Of a stretch of 64,000 nt of DNA, positions 50,957 to 59,631 are shown in pieces; within the stretch, counting starts at the first letter, position 1; each line of letters opens with the position of its first letter. The notes under the pieces are model-generated. The model was not told the origin of the DNA. It did no database searches and saw only the letters and a program-made list of their open reading frames with translations. The translations under genes were made by a program, and so were the position numbers. The DNA is from Allosediminivita pacifica (GTDB taxonomy: Bacteria > Pseudomonadota > Alphaproteobacteria > Rhodobacterales > Rhodobacteraceae): positions 1 to 64,000 of the forward strand of contig NZ_QBKN01000012.1 of the NCBI RefSeq assembly GCF_003054175.1, written 5' to 3'.

Positions 50957-53031
50957 GAGGCCACCACCATGTCGGTCGCGGCGCGGCCGCGGTTGCGGGA
51001 GTTGGTCTCGTCATCGCGTGTGACCCCCTCGTTCAGGGTGGCAGCCTCGACCCAGGCAGCGTGGTGGCGTTCCACCTCGACCGCGGGGATCGTGACCTCG
51101 GGATGTTCGCGGAAGCTGTGGACCACGTACCAGAGGATGAAGCCCAGGACCGAGGCGACGGCGAGCCACCAGATCCACCACGTCATGGCGAAGCCGAAGG
51201 CGGTGGTGGCGACCATGGCGATCAGGCCTGCGGAGGTGTTGGGCGGCAGGTGCACGTCCTCGTAGTACTCGGGCGTCACGTAGGGGCGTCCGTCGGCCTT
51301 TTCGCGGGCAAAAGCGTCGCGTTCCCCGATGTGGGGGATCATCGCGAAGTTCCAGGGCGGCGGCGGGGCCGAGGTGGCCCATTCCAGCGTGCGGCCGTCC
51401 CAGGGATCGCCCAGCGGCACGGCCAGTTCGTCGCGCTTGCGGATCGACACCCAGAGCGTGACGAAGAGCCCGGCAAAGGCCGCCATGAGCATCAGCGCGC
51501 CCAGCATGCAGACGATCATGTAGGGGAGGAACTCGGGGTTGTCGAAGGCCGCCGAGCGACGCGGGTAGCCCATCAGGCCAAGGAAATAGAGCGGCAGGAA
51601 GGTGAAGCAGAAGCCGACGATCCAGAGCCATGCGGTGATCTTGCCGGCGCGTTCGTCGAGGCGGAAGCCGAAGGCCTTCGGGAACCAGATGTGCACGCCC
51701 GCGAAGATCCCGAAGATCAGGCCCGGCAGCAGAACGTTGTGGAAATGCGCCACGATGAACTGCGTGTTGTGCACCTGCCAGTTGATGGCCGGGTTGGCGA
51801 GGATGATGCCCGAGAGGCCGCCGATCACGAAGAGAATGAAGAAGCCGGTCATGTAGACCATCGGGGCCGTGAACCGGATCCGACCGCCCCAGAGCGTCGC
51901 CATCCAGACGTAGACCTTCACACCCGTCGGAATTGCGATGATGCCGGTGGCGATGCCGAAGGCCGCATTGATCGTCGCGCTGTTGCCCATGGTGAAGAAA
52001 TGGTGGAGCCAGACGCAGAAGCTGATGACGGAGATCGACATGGTGGCGATCACGAGGCTCGTGTAGCCGTAGAGCCGCTTGGCGGCGAACATCGAGGTCA
52101 GTTCCGAGAAGATCCCGTAGGCGGGCAGCACGAGGATGTAGACCTCGGGGTGGCCGAACATCCAGAACAGGTTGGCGTAGTTCATCATGTTGCCGCCGAG
52201 ATCATTGGTGAAGAAGTGGAACCCGGCGAGGCGGTCGAGCGCCTGCATGAGGCAGGCCACGGTCAGCGGCGGCAGCGCGAAGACCAGCAGGATCGAGGTG
52301 CAGAGCGCGGTCCAGGTGAATACCGGCATCCTCAGGAAGTGCATCCCCGGCGCGCGCATCTTGTAGATGGTGACGGCGAAGTTCAGCCCCGAGAACATCG
52401 ACCCGAAGCCCGAGAGCGCGATGGCCCAGACCCAGTAGTCGGGCCCCGGCCCGGGGTCGAAGTCGGCACCGGTGAAAGGCGGGTAGGCGGTCCAGCCGCC
52501 GGTCTCGAACGCGCCGACGACGAGGCTTATCATGGTGAGCGCCGCGCCGGTGGCGGTGAGCCCGAGGCTGATCTGGTTGAGCACCGGGAAGGCCATGTCC
52601 CGCGCGCCGATCTGGAGCGGGATCAGGTAGTTCATGAAGCCCGTGATGAAGGGCATGGCGACGAAGAAGATCATCACCGTGCCATGGGTCGAGAAGAGCT
52701 CGGCCCAGTGTTCGTTGCTGAGCACCCCGCCGTCGAGCGCGGTGGTCTGGTGGGCGCGCATCACCACGCCCTCGAAGACGCCGCGGGCCATCATGACGAA
52801 GCCGATCACCATGTACATGATGCCGATCTTCTTGTGATCGACGCTGGTGAGCCAGTCGTTCCAGAGCCAAGCCCAGCGGCGCGCCCATGTGATCCAGGCG
52901 ATCACGGCGATCGCGGCGACCACGGTCATCCAGGCCGCGCCCGAGGCGACGGCGGTGTCGATGCTGGGGTCGTGGAAGAACTCCAGCAGCTTGAGTTCCT
53001 GCCATTCGAGACGGCCGAAGAGGTCGATCAT
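50953..53031 (-). CDS. cyoB: Cytochrome bo-type quinol oxidase subunit I
   Basis: A 692-residue heme-copper oxidase with about 15 helices. It shows SVDHKKIGIMYMVIGFVMMARG near residue 62 and the low-spin heme His in EHWAELFSTHGTVMIFF near residue 105. The CuB/cross-linked Tyr motif is WMFGHPEVYILVLPAYGIFSE near residue 290. The HH pair is in VWLHHFFTMG, and the heme His pair in QFIVAHFHNVLL near residue 430. It reduces oxygen to water and pumps protons. It overlaps cyoA and cyoC by 4 nt each. It is about 30 residues longer than E. coli CyoB at the C-terminus. Confidence 0.95.
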   Translation of the reverse strand: MIDLFGRLEWQELKLLEFFHDPSIDTAVASGAAWMTVVAAIAVIAWITWARRWAWLWNDWLTSVDHKKIGIMYMVIGFVMMARGVFEGVVMRAHQTTALDGGVLSNEHWAELFSTHGTVMIFFVAMPFITGFMNYLIPLQIGARDMAFPVLNQISLGLTATGAALTMISLVVGAFETGGWTAYPPFTGADFDPGPGPDYWVWAIALSGFGSMFSGLNFAVTIYKMRAPGMHFLRMPVFTWTALCTSILLVFALPPLTVACLMQALDRLAGFHFFTNDLGGNMMNYANLFWMFGHPEVYILVLPAYGIFSELTSMFAAKRLYGYTSLVIATMSISVISFCVWLHHFFTMGNSATINAAFGIATGIIAIPTGVKVYVWMATLWGGRIRFTAPMVYMTGFFILFVIGGLSGIILANPAINWQVHNTQFIVAHFHNVLLPGLIFGIFAGVHIWFPKAFGFRLDERAGKITAWLWIVGFCFTFLPLYFLGLMGYPRRSAAFDNPEFLPYMIVCMLGALMLMAAFAGLFVTLWVSIRKRDELAVPLGDPWDGRTLEWATSAPPPPWNFAMIPHIGERDAFAREKADGRPYVTPEYYEDVHLPPNTSAGLIAMVATTAFGFAMTWWIWWLAVASVLGFILWYVVHSFREHPEVTIPAVEVERHHAAWVEAATLNEGVTRDDETNSRNRGRAATDMVVAS

Positions 53032-54026
53032 CTGGACACCTCGGGCAATGGGGCCCGGTCGGGCCGGTAGAGGGGGCTGCCGGGCTGGGCCTCGGGCTCA
53101 ACCGGTTCGCCACGCCGGTAACGCGCCACGATGCGGTCGAAGAGCCGCGGGTCCGCCAGCGAGAAGACCAGCGGGCCGTCACCGGGGCGGTCGAGATCTT
53201 CGCGGGCCTTGGCGACGTCGCCGCTGTGGGCGAGTACGGCATAGGTTTCGGCATCGAGCGCGGGGGCATCGCGGGCATTATCGAGCCAGCGGGCGTAGTC
53301 TTCGGGCGGCACGGCGCGGACGGGCGCGCGCTGGGCGGGAAAGCCGGTGCCGTTGTACTGGGTGTTCTCGCCGACCGTGGTGCCGGGGCGCTCTGCGATC
53401 ATCTGCAGGCGCGTCACCATGCCGGCCATGGTGTAGATCTGTCCGGCAAGCCCTGGCGCCATGAAGCTCTGCATCACGGTGTCGGTGGTCAGGCGCATGG
53501 TGGCGGGACGACCGACGGGAATGACCATCTCGCCCACGCTCGCGATGCCTTCCTCGGGGTAGATGAAGAGCCATTTCCAGTCGAGGCCGACCACCTCGAT
53601 TGCGACCGGAGCGCCCGTGATCTCGAAATTCATGCCCTGCGCCATCTCGGCGTCGATCTCGCGGTAGGGATCGAGACGAAAGACGGCCTGTGTCAGCCAG
53701 ATCGAGAGGGCGATGATAATCAGGGTGGGACCGCCCCACATCAGGATCTCGAGTTTGGTGTCGAAATGCCACTGCGGGCGGTAGGTCGCCTTGGTGTTGC
53801 CGCGCCGGAACCACCACAGGATCAGGGGCGTGCCGACCAACACCGGAAGGATGGCGATCATCGTGATCGCCGTTGTCCAGATCAACTCGGTCCGCTGGGC
53901 TTCGGCGACCGGACCGAAGGGGACGAGGAAGCCGTCGACCTGCGCCATGGCAAGCGAGGGGGAGAGCAGAAAGGCAGCAAGGGCCGCCGGTCCGGCGGCT
54001 GCACGCGGAGCTTGTGCAGTACTCAT
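53028..54026 (-). CDS. cyoA: Cytochrome bo-type quinol oxidase subunit II
   Basis: A 332-residue subunit II. A signal/first helix (AAGPAALAAFLLSPSLAMAQ) and two membrane helices (IWTTAITMIAILPVLVGTPLILWWF; ILMWGGPTLIIIALSIWLTQAVF) precede a periplasmic cupredoxin domain. That domain lacks the CuA ligands (VMQSFMAPGLAGQIYTMAGMVTRL replaces the Cys-rich loop). This marks a quinol, not cytochrome c, oxidase. The tail after residue 255 is longer than usual. The ATG at 54026 was chosen as it starts the signal peptide. It is divergent from the sugar dehydrogenase complex. Confidence 0.92.
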   Translation of the reverse strand: MSTAQAPRAAAGPAALAAFLLSPSLAMAQVDGFLVPFGPVAEAQRTELIWTTAITMIAILPVLVGTPLILWWFRRGNTKATYRPQWHFDTKLEILMWGGPTLIIIALSIWLTQAVFRLDPYREIDAEMAQGMNFEITGAPVAIEVVGLDWKWLFIYPEEGIASVGEMVIPVGRPATMRLTTDTVMQSFMAPGLAGQIYTMAGMVTRLQMIAERPGTTVGENTQYNGTGFPAQRAPVRAVPPEDYARWLDNARDAPALDAETYAVLAHSGDVAKAREDLDRPGDGPLVFSLADPRLFDRIVARYRRGEPVEPEAQPGSPLYRPDRAPLPEVSR

Positions 54027-54156
54027 GTCGGCATCGGGCGGTGACCCTTTCGTAGGTTCCGCAGACACAAGGAAGTGAACTGCGGCCGGGTTCCTCACTT
54101 TTTGCGGGAAAATGACCGGGTGTCGCAGCGGAACCGCAGGAGCTCGGCGCTGCATT

Positions 54157-54184
54157 CCGCCGATCGACTTGGAACAATCGGCGG
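54157..54184. promoter_or_regulatory. Inverted repeat in the cyoA / dehydrogenase divergent promoter
   Basis: CCGCCGAT and ATCGGCGG form a perfect 8-bp inverted repeat spaced by 12 nt, 44 nt upstream of the subunit 3 start. It could be an operator or a leader hairpin; no regulator gene adjoins. Confidence 0.4.
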
Positions 54185-54227
54185 TTGCTTGCTCTTCGGC
54201 GGGAGTGACTACGAAAGTGAGCCAGCC

Positions 54228-54932
54228 ATGAGCCAGTTGACCCGGAGGGGTTTCCTCCTGGGTGTGTCGAGCGCAGCGCTCGCCGCGCCAGCATTGGCCC
54301 GAGAATACCAGGGCGGGATGCCCTGGCAGCCGGGCGAAGCGGTTCCACCAACAGCCTTTGATCCGGATGTGACCTTCTTTACCGAGGAAGAGCGCGCCTT
54401 CGTGACGGCCGCGGTGGACCGATTGATCCCCGCTGACGACTACCCTTCCGCCTCCGAGCTCGGGGTCGTGGATTTCATCGACCACCAGCTTGCCGGCGCC
54501 TACGGGCGTGGCGACATCTACTACATGAAGGGCCCGTTCAGGGACGGGCTGCCGACGCAGGGCTACCAGGCGCAGGCACCGGCGCTGCTCTACCGGCAGG
54601 CGATCGCGGACATCCGCGCCGGTCTTGCCCGCAACGACCTTGCCGATTTCACCGAGCTCGAACCCGAGGAGCAGGACAGGCTGCTGATGGGGCTTTCGGA
54701 GGGCGAGGACGAGCTGGAGCATACCGACGCCAAGACGTTCTTCGACACGCTCTGGCAGAACACGCTGGAGGGGTACTTCGGTGACCCCGTTCACGGCGGC
54801 AACCGCGACATGGAGGCTTGGAAGATGATCGGATTCCCCGGCGCGCGCTACGATTACAGGCCGTGGATCAACCACGGCGGCAACCCCGTGAAGCTGGAGC
54901 CGGTCTCGGTCGGCGGGAGGATGGTGCCATGA
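54228..54932 (+). CDS. Gluconate 2-dehydrogenase-type complex, subunit 3 (gamma), Tat-targeted
   Basis: A 234-residue protein. A Tat signal (LTRRGFLLGVSSAALAAPALA) is followed by the subunit 3 domain: FFTEEERAFVTAAVDRLIPADDYPSASELGVVDFIDHQL near residue 48 and the C-terminal MEAWKMIGFPGARYDYRPWI. In GADH and FAD-glucose dehydrogenase it is the Tat chaperone that carries the flavoprotein to the periplasm. The ATG at 54228 begins the signal. Its stop overlaps the GMC start (ATGA). Confidence 0.92.
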   Translation: MSQLTRRGFLLGVSSAALAAPALAREYQGGMPWQPGEAVPPTAFDPDVTFFTEEERAFVTAAVDRLIPADDYPSASELGVVDFIDHQLAGAYGRGDIYYMKGPFRDGLPTQGYQAQAPALLYRQAIADIRAGLARNDLADFTELEPEEQDRLLMGLSEGEDELEHTDAKTFFDTLWQNTLEGYFGDPVHGGNRDMEAWKMIGFPGARYDYRPWINHGGNPVKLEPVSVGGRMVP

Positions 54933-56698
54933 GCCGGATCCTTCCCGAACGCGAGGTGGTCATCGTCGGCTTCGGCTGGACCGGGGCGATCATGGCCGAG
55001 CAGCTGACCGAAGCGGGCATGGACGTGCTGGCGCTGGAGCGCGGCGTTTGGCGCGACACCTCGACCGACTACGCGGTGAACAATGCCCAGGACGAGGTGC
55101 GCTATCGCTATCGCGACGAGCTATTCGAGGACCTGAGCCGCGAGACGCTGACCTTCCGCAACACCTCGGATCAGCAGGCGCTGCCGATGCGGATGCTCGG
55201 GTCATTCCTGCCCGGCACAAACGTGGGCGGTTCGGGCGTGCACTGGAACGGCCAGACCTGGCGCTTCCTTCCTTCGGACTTCCAGGCGCGCAGCCACAAC
55301 GTAGAGCGCTATGGCGAGGACGCAATCCAGGACGACATGACCATCCAGGATTGGGGCGTCACCTACGACGAGCTTGAGCCGCATTACGACTACTTCGAGA
55401 AGATCTGCGGGATCTCGGGCAAGGCCGGGAACCTGAACGGCGAGATCCAGGACGGCGGCAACCCGTTCGAGGGCTGGCGGTCGTCGGAGTATCCCAACCC
55501 CCCGATGGAGATGGTGGCAGCCCCCCTGAAGTTCCGGGATGCTGCGCGCGAGCTGGGTTACAACCCCTTTCCGGGCCCCTCGGCCAACATGAGCCAGGGC
55601 TACACCAACCCGCTTGGCGTGCAGCTTGCGCCGTGCACCTACTGCGGGTTCTGCGAGAAATACGCCTGCGGCAACTACTCCAAGGCGACGGCCACGACGA
55701 CGATCCTGCCCGCGCTCATGCGGCGCGAGAACTTCACCCTGCGCACCGGCGCCATGGTGCTGCGCGTGGAGAAGGACAGCTCCAATTCGCGTGCGACGGG
55801 CGTGACTTACCTGAACACCGAGGGCGAAGAGTTCTTCCAGCCCGCGCAGATGGTCATCCTCGCGGGTTACATCACGCACAACGTGAACCTGCTGATGCAG
55901 TCGGGGATCGGCGAGATCTACAACCCCGAGACCGGCGAGGGGCAGGTGGGCCGCAACTACGCCTACCAGATCATGTCGGGCGCGAGCGTCTTTTACGACG
56001 ACGATTTCGCGGTGAACCCCTTTGTCGGTGCGGGCGCGTTGGGCCAGGTGATCGACGAGTTCAACGGCGACAACTTCGACCACACGGGGCTCGGCTTCAT
56101 CGGTGGCGGCTACATCGCCCAGTGGCAGACCAACGGTCGCCCGATCGAGAGCCACCCCGTGCCCGAGGGCACGCCCAAGTTCGGGGCCGGCTGGAAGAAG
56201 GCGGTGCGCGAGAGCTACAACCATACGGTGGGCGTGGGCGCCCACGGCGCGGTGATGAGCTTCCGCGGCAATTATCTCGATCTCGACCCGACCTATACCG
56301 ACGCCTACGGGCGGCCGCTCATGCGGCTGACCTTCGACTTCAAGCAGAACGATATCCGCATGTCGAACTACCTGACGGGCAAGGTGGCCGAGATCGCCAA
56401 CGCCATGGGCGGGCGCGAGGTCAGCGTGAGCCCCGTGAAGACGCCCTACGACATCGCCCCCTACCAGACCACGCACAACACAGGCGGGCACATCATGGGC
56501 GACAATCCCGGAAACAGCGTCACCAACAAGTACAACCAGAGTTGGGATCTGCCGAACCTGTTCCTGACCGGGGCGGGCAACTTCCCGCAGAACCCCGGCT
56601 ACAACCCGACCGGCACGGTGGCGGCGCTGGCCTACCATTCGGCCAAGGCCATCCGCGAGCAGTACCTCCGCAACCCCGGACCGCTGGTGCAGGCATGA
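54929..56698 (+). CDS. GMC-family flavoprotein subunit of a gluconate/sugar dehydrogenase complex
   Basis: A 589-residue FAD enzyme. The Rossmann motif VVIVGFGWTGAIMAEQL is near residue 10, and GTNVGGSGVHWNGQTWRF is near residue 95. The cysteine cluster PCTYCGFCEKYACGN near residue 235 matches the [3Fe-4S] site of FAD-glucose dehydrogenases. The C-terminal catalytic segment is THNTGGHIMG, with GAGNFPQNPGYNPTGTVAALAY. It has no signal peptide and is exported with the Tat subunit. It oxidises a sugar or sugar acid (gluconate, 2-ketogluconate, glucose, sorbitol class); the exact substrate is not readable. It overlaps both neighbours by 4 nt. Confidence 0.93.
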   Translation: MSRILPEREVVIVGFGWTGAIMAEQLTEAGMDVLALERGVWRDTSTDYAVNNAQDEVRYRYRDELFEDLSRETLTFRNTSDQQALPMRMLGSFLPGTNVGGSGVHWNGQTWRFLPSDFQARSHNVERYGEDAIQDDMTIQDWGVTYDELEPHYDYFEKICGISGKAGNLNGEIQDGGNPFEGWRSSEYPNPPMEMVAAPLKFRDAARELGYNPFPGPSANMSQGYTNPLGVQLAPCTYCGFCEKYACGNYSKATATTTILPALMRRENFTLRTGAMVLRVEKDSSNSRATGVTYLNTEGEEFFQPAQMVILAGYITHNVNLLMQSGIGEIYNPETGEGQVGRNYAYQIMSGASVFYDDDFAVNPFVGAGALGQVIDEFNGDNFDHTGLGFIGGGYIAQWQTNGRPIESHPVPEGTPKFGAGWKKAVRESYNHTVGVGAHGAVMSFRGNYLDLDPTYTDAYGRPLMRLTFDFKQNDIRMSNYLTGKVAEIANAMGGREVSVSPVKTPYDIAPYQTTHNTGGHIMGDNPGNSVTNKYNQSWDLPNLFLTGAGNFPQNPGYNPTGTVAALAYHSAKAIREQYLRNPGPLVQA

Positions 56699-57912
56699 GA
56701 CAGGTCATCGGAGCAATCATCCTGTCGGGCTGCGCCGGCGCCGCCTGGGCCCAGTCCGACGCGAATACCTGGTCGACACTGCAGCGGGGGCTCTACCTCA
56801 CGCGGGTGGGGGACTGTGCCGCCTGCCACTCGGTCGAGGGCGAGGAACCCTATGCCGGTGGGCTTGGCCTGCCCACGCCCTTCGGCACGATCTACGCCGC
56901 CAACATCACGCCGGACAACGCCACAGGCCTGGGTGAGTGGAGCCAGGACGAGTTCTACGACGCGATGACCGAAGGGGTGCGTCCCGACGGCAAGCGGCTT
57001 TATCCGGCGTTTCCCTACACCCACTTCACCCACGTGACGCGAGAGGACAGCGACGCGATCTTCACCTATCTCAACACGCTCGATCCCGTTCGCAACGACG
57101 TGGAGTCGCCCGAGATCCCGTTTCCGCTCAACGTGCGGACGGCGATGCGGGGCTGGAACATGCTGTTCTTCGACGAGGGCAAGCTCGAGCCGGTGGAGGA
57201 CAAGTCCGAGGCCTGGAACCGCGGGCGCTACCTGGCCGAGGGGCTGGCACACTGCGGGGCCTGCCACACGCCGCGCAACATGCTGGGCGCCGAGAAGGGC
57301 GGCAACGCCGCCTATACCGGCGGGGTCATCGAAGGCTGGTTCGCGCCTTCGCTGCGGGGCGGCCCCGGCGGCGAGGGGCTGGCCGACTGGTCCGAGGAGG
57401 ATCTGGCCGAGTTCCTGCGCCACGGGCGGAACGGGCGCAGCGCCGCCTTCGGGCCGATGGCCGAGGTGGTGGAGAAATCCACGCGGTACCTGAGCGACGA
57501 GGACCTCGAGGCGATCGTCGCCTACTTCAAGGATCTGCCCTTCGGCGAGGTCGACGGAGAGGCGGCGGAGCCGGTGGCCGAGGACGATCCGGCGATGACT
57601 GCCGGGGCCGAGATCTACGCCACCCAGTGCTCGGCATGCCACGGACCCGAGGGCGAGGGCGTCGCGGGCCAGTTCGCGCCCATCGCGGGGTCGTCGCTGG
57701 CGCAGTCTTCCGATCCGACCACGGTGGTACGGATGATCCTCGAGGGCGCGCGCGCCGTGCCGACGGAGAAGTATCCCACGGCGCAGGCCATGCCGGCCTA
57801 CCACTGGAAGCTCTCCGACGAGGAGGTCGCGCAGGTGGCGACCTATGTCCGGAACGCCTTCGGCAACGCCGCCCCGGCTGTGTCGGCGGGCACGGTGGCG
57901 GACCTGCGCTGA
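56695..57912 (+). CDS. Triheme cytochrome c subunit of the sugar dehydrogenase complex
   Basis: A 405-residue protein with a signal peptide (GAIILSGCAGAAWAQ) and three CxxCH heme sites: GDCAACHSV near residue 41, AHCGACHTP near residue 187 and TQCSACHGP near residue 310, each in its own cytochrome c domain. The usual C-terminal membrane anchor is not evident. It takes electrons from the GMC subunit and hands them to ubiquinone; the divergent cyo quinol oxidase would then pass them to oxygen. The start overlaps the GMC stop. Confidence 0.94.
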   Translation: MRQVIGAIILSGCAGAAWAQSDANTWSTLQRGLYLTRVGDCAACHSVEGEEPYAGGLGLPTPFGTIYAANITPDNATGLGEWSQDEFYDAMTEGVRPDGKRLYPAFPYTHFTHVTREDSDAIFTYLNTLDPVRNDVESPEIPFPLNVRTAMRGWNMLFFDEGKLEPVEDKSEAWNRGRYLAEGLAHCGACHTPRNMLGAEKGGNAAYTGGVIEGWFAPSLRGGPGGEGLADWSEEDLAEFLRHGRNGRSAAFGPMAEVVEKSTRYLSDEDLEAIVAYFKDLPFGEVDGEAAEPVAEDDPAMTAGAEIYATQCSACHGPEGEGVAGQFAPIAGSSLAQSSDPTTVVRMILEGARAVPTEKYPTAQAMPAYHWKLSDEEVAQVATYVRNAFGNAAPAVSAGTVADLR

Positions 57913-57935
57913 GGGTTGCCCGGCGCGGGGCCGAG

Positions 57936-57963
57936 TCCCCGGGACATCGCGGTGTCCTGGGGA
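57936..57963 (+). terminator. Hairpin after the cytochrome c gene
   Basis: TCCCCGGGACA-TCGCGG-TGTCCTGGGGA is an 11-bp stem with one mismatch, 24 nt after the stop. It contains the same GGGACA/TGTCC words as the adjacent 86-bp element and abuts it, so terminator and element are intertwined. Confidence 0.55.
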
Positions 57964-58048
57964 TGTCCCGGGCCGGGACAGCTTTCCGATCTATATGAAT
58001 CAATGGCTTACAGAGACGGTTTAACCCTCTGTTAAGATTGTCCCGCGG
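57963..58048 (+). repeat. 86-bp intergenic element, copy B
   Basis: Same length and layout as copy A at 45539-45624. It has the palindrome ATGTCCCGGGCCGGGACA, then AATCAATGGCTTA, then a perfect CtrA-type site TTAAC-CCTCT-GTTAA (58021-58035), and it ends TTGTCCCGCGG. The middle third has diverged but without insertion or deletion, which suggests that spacing matters. Confidence 0.75.
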
Positions 58049-58367
58049 CGGGCTAATTGAGGAAGCAGTTCTCGCTTGTTCGAAAGGCCTCCCGTCTCCG
58101 CTGCGACGATACATGCCCCCTATCAGGGGCAATCGCAGGAGGCTCTTGGGCGCTATCTTCTGAAGAGGCGGTTTACCATCTTCTACCATTCGACTTCGCG
58201 CAACGTGAACGGCTCGCCCCGCCACCGCTTCCAAGATGAGCGTGCGGAGTCGAGGATTTCAACCTATTGAAGAGTTTCGATGCCGATATTCTATGAAGAG
58301 TTCATTCTGCTTGTGTGGCGCCAATCTACATCTATTGTGGTGGCTGTTTTAAGGAGAAGAATTTTAC
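58049..58367. other. Intergenic region upstream of the hypothetical gene
   Basis: About 320 nt of lower GC than the neighbourhood. A TTG-started 64-codon frame (58076-58270) exists, but it lacks a ribosome site and homology and is not called. AAGGAGAAG occurs just before the next gene. The promoter probably lies in the AT-rich 58255-58360 part. Confidence 0.45.
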
Positions 58368-59360
58368 ATGTTATCTGCAAGCTGCGCACAGATTGAAGAG
58401 ATAGAGAAATGCGATATTTACTGGTTCGAGGACGAGTTTGGTATCTCGCTCGATATGTCAGGAAGAACGCTCGGAACCTATCAAAGGACGAAGGATGGCC
58501 TGGCGGGTCAGCCGCGATGGACCCGGATACAGTTTGCTTTCGAGGATATCCGAAGCATCGAGGAGCTCGTCGGCAATCCAAAGACTTTTGAAGCGGGAGG
58601 GCTCTATCTGAATACCGTCCAGGGCGGCTTGAACCGCGTCGGCGATGAGATTGGCGCCATGGGGCGCAATGCATATGAGCGCCGGCAGGCTCGAATGAGG
58701 AACGGGATCGTATTTTCCCTTCGCTCGAGCGAGCTGCCAAAGTTCTTCATTCGTGTCAGCGAGGATGTGGATCGCAGGCAATTGCTTGAAATCCTGAGGC
58801 AAGTGCTCGAAGGGCGGAAGCCCGACGGGTTGAAGCGAAGGCTGCCCGAGGCGATTAAACGGGAAATCTATGCGACCAGCGATGAGGCGACGAAAAAGGC
58901 TGGTCAGCGACGCGATGCACGTGCTGACACCTTTCAACGTGTCGTTTTTGGCCTTTCTGGATTGATCGCGGTCTGTTTTGTGCTGTTGGTAGGGACCGTG
59001 CAGCTTGCGAAGGCGTACTACAAGCATTCTTTACTGGCAGGGAAGCCCGTCGCTGAGGCATCGGGATTGCGATGCCACTTTCTTTCAATCGGTGACACAT
59101 TCCGGCCCGATCTGGTTTCTTCCGTGGCTCTTGAGGATTTCCAGGTTAGCGGAAATATCACCGATCTACCCGTCGAAATTCGAAATCGATATAGTCTATC
59201 CGAGACGGTAGAGTTTTCGCGAGGTGATTTCATCCTTGGGCCATTCGAGCGAGACGGTATCTGGCTTATCGGACACGGGGGCGAGAGGGGTCTTCCGAAG
59301 ACACCGGTGGACCCTGAAGGCTTGCCGATCAGAGGGTGGGAATACACTACGTGTGGGTAA
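58368..59360 (+). CDS. Unrecognised protein with one central membrane segment
   Basis: A 330-residue protein I do not recognise. The N-terminal part (residues 1-190) is soluble and charged, with a predicted strand-rich start and the segment RIQFAFEDIRSIEELVGNPKTFEAGGLYLN. One hydrophobic helix follows (VVFGLSGLIAVCFVLLVGTVQL, about residues 192-213), then a C-terminal domain of about 110 residues ending in Cys-Gly. AAGGAGAAG precedes the ATG. The gene has lower GC and less biased codon use than its neighbours, so recent acquisition is possible. It stands alone. Confidence 0.7.
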   Translation: MLSASCAQIEEIEKCDIYWFEDEFGISLDMSGRTLGTYQRTKDGLAGQPRWTRIQFAFEDIRSIEELVGNPKTFEAGGLYLNTVQGGLNRVGDEIGAMGRNAYERRQARMRNGIVFSLRSSELPKFFIRVSEDVDRRQLLEILRQVLEGRKPDGLKRRLPEAIKREIYATSDEATKKAGQRRDARADTFQRVVFGLSGLIAVCFVLLVGTVQLAKAYYKHSLLAGKPVAEASGLRCHFLSIGDTFRPDLVSSVALEDFQVSGNITDLPVEIRNRYSLSETVEFSRGDFILGPFERDGIWLIGHGGERGLPKTPVDPEGLPIRGWEYTTCG

Positions 59361-59524
59361 CGTTAGACGGGCGGCATACCCGGATCGAAACACGGTTCGC
59401 TTCAATGGCCTGAAGGAAATTTCCGGAGCCGGGTTCCGAGACTGTGTTGCTCGGCTAGGGCGGCGCGCGGGTTGACCGCGTCACCGCCAGTATCGGGACA
59501 GTCACTGGCTATAATGTTGCCTCT

Positions 59525-59541
59525 CACGAGCCCCGCTCGTG
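59525..59541 (+). terminator. Hairpin followed by a T-rich stretch
   Basis: CACGAGC-CCC-GCTCGTG (perfect 7-bp stem) is followed by GGGGGCTTTTGTTG. It lies about 165 nt after the hypothetical gene and before the esterase gene, and probably ends the upstream transcript. Confidence 0.6.
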
Positions 59542-59631
59542 GGGGGCTTTTGTTGTCGGTTCTGGCGGGGCAGGGTGTGGTTAATCTTGCGAGGGGCCGC
59601 CCCTTGGCGGTCCGAGGAAGGGGTGTGTTTG

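Noticed and set aside
58076-58270. Possible 64-residue peptide upstream of the 58.4-kb gene
   Set aside because: TTG start without ribosome site and no recognisable family; kept only as a note in the intergenic entry.
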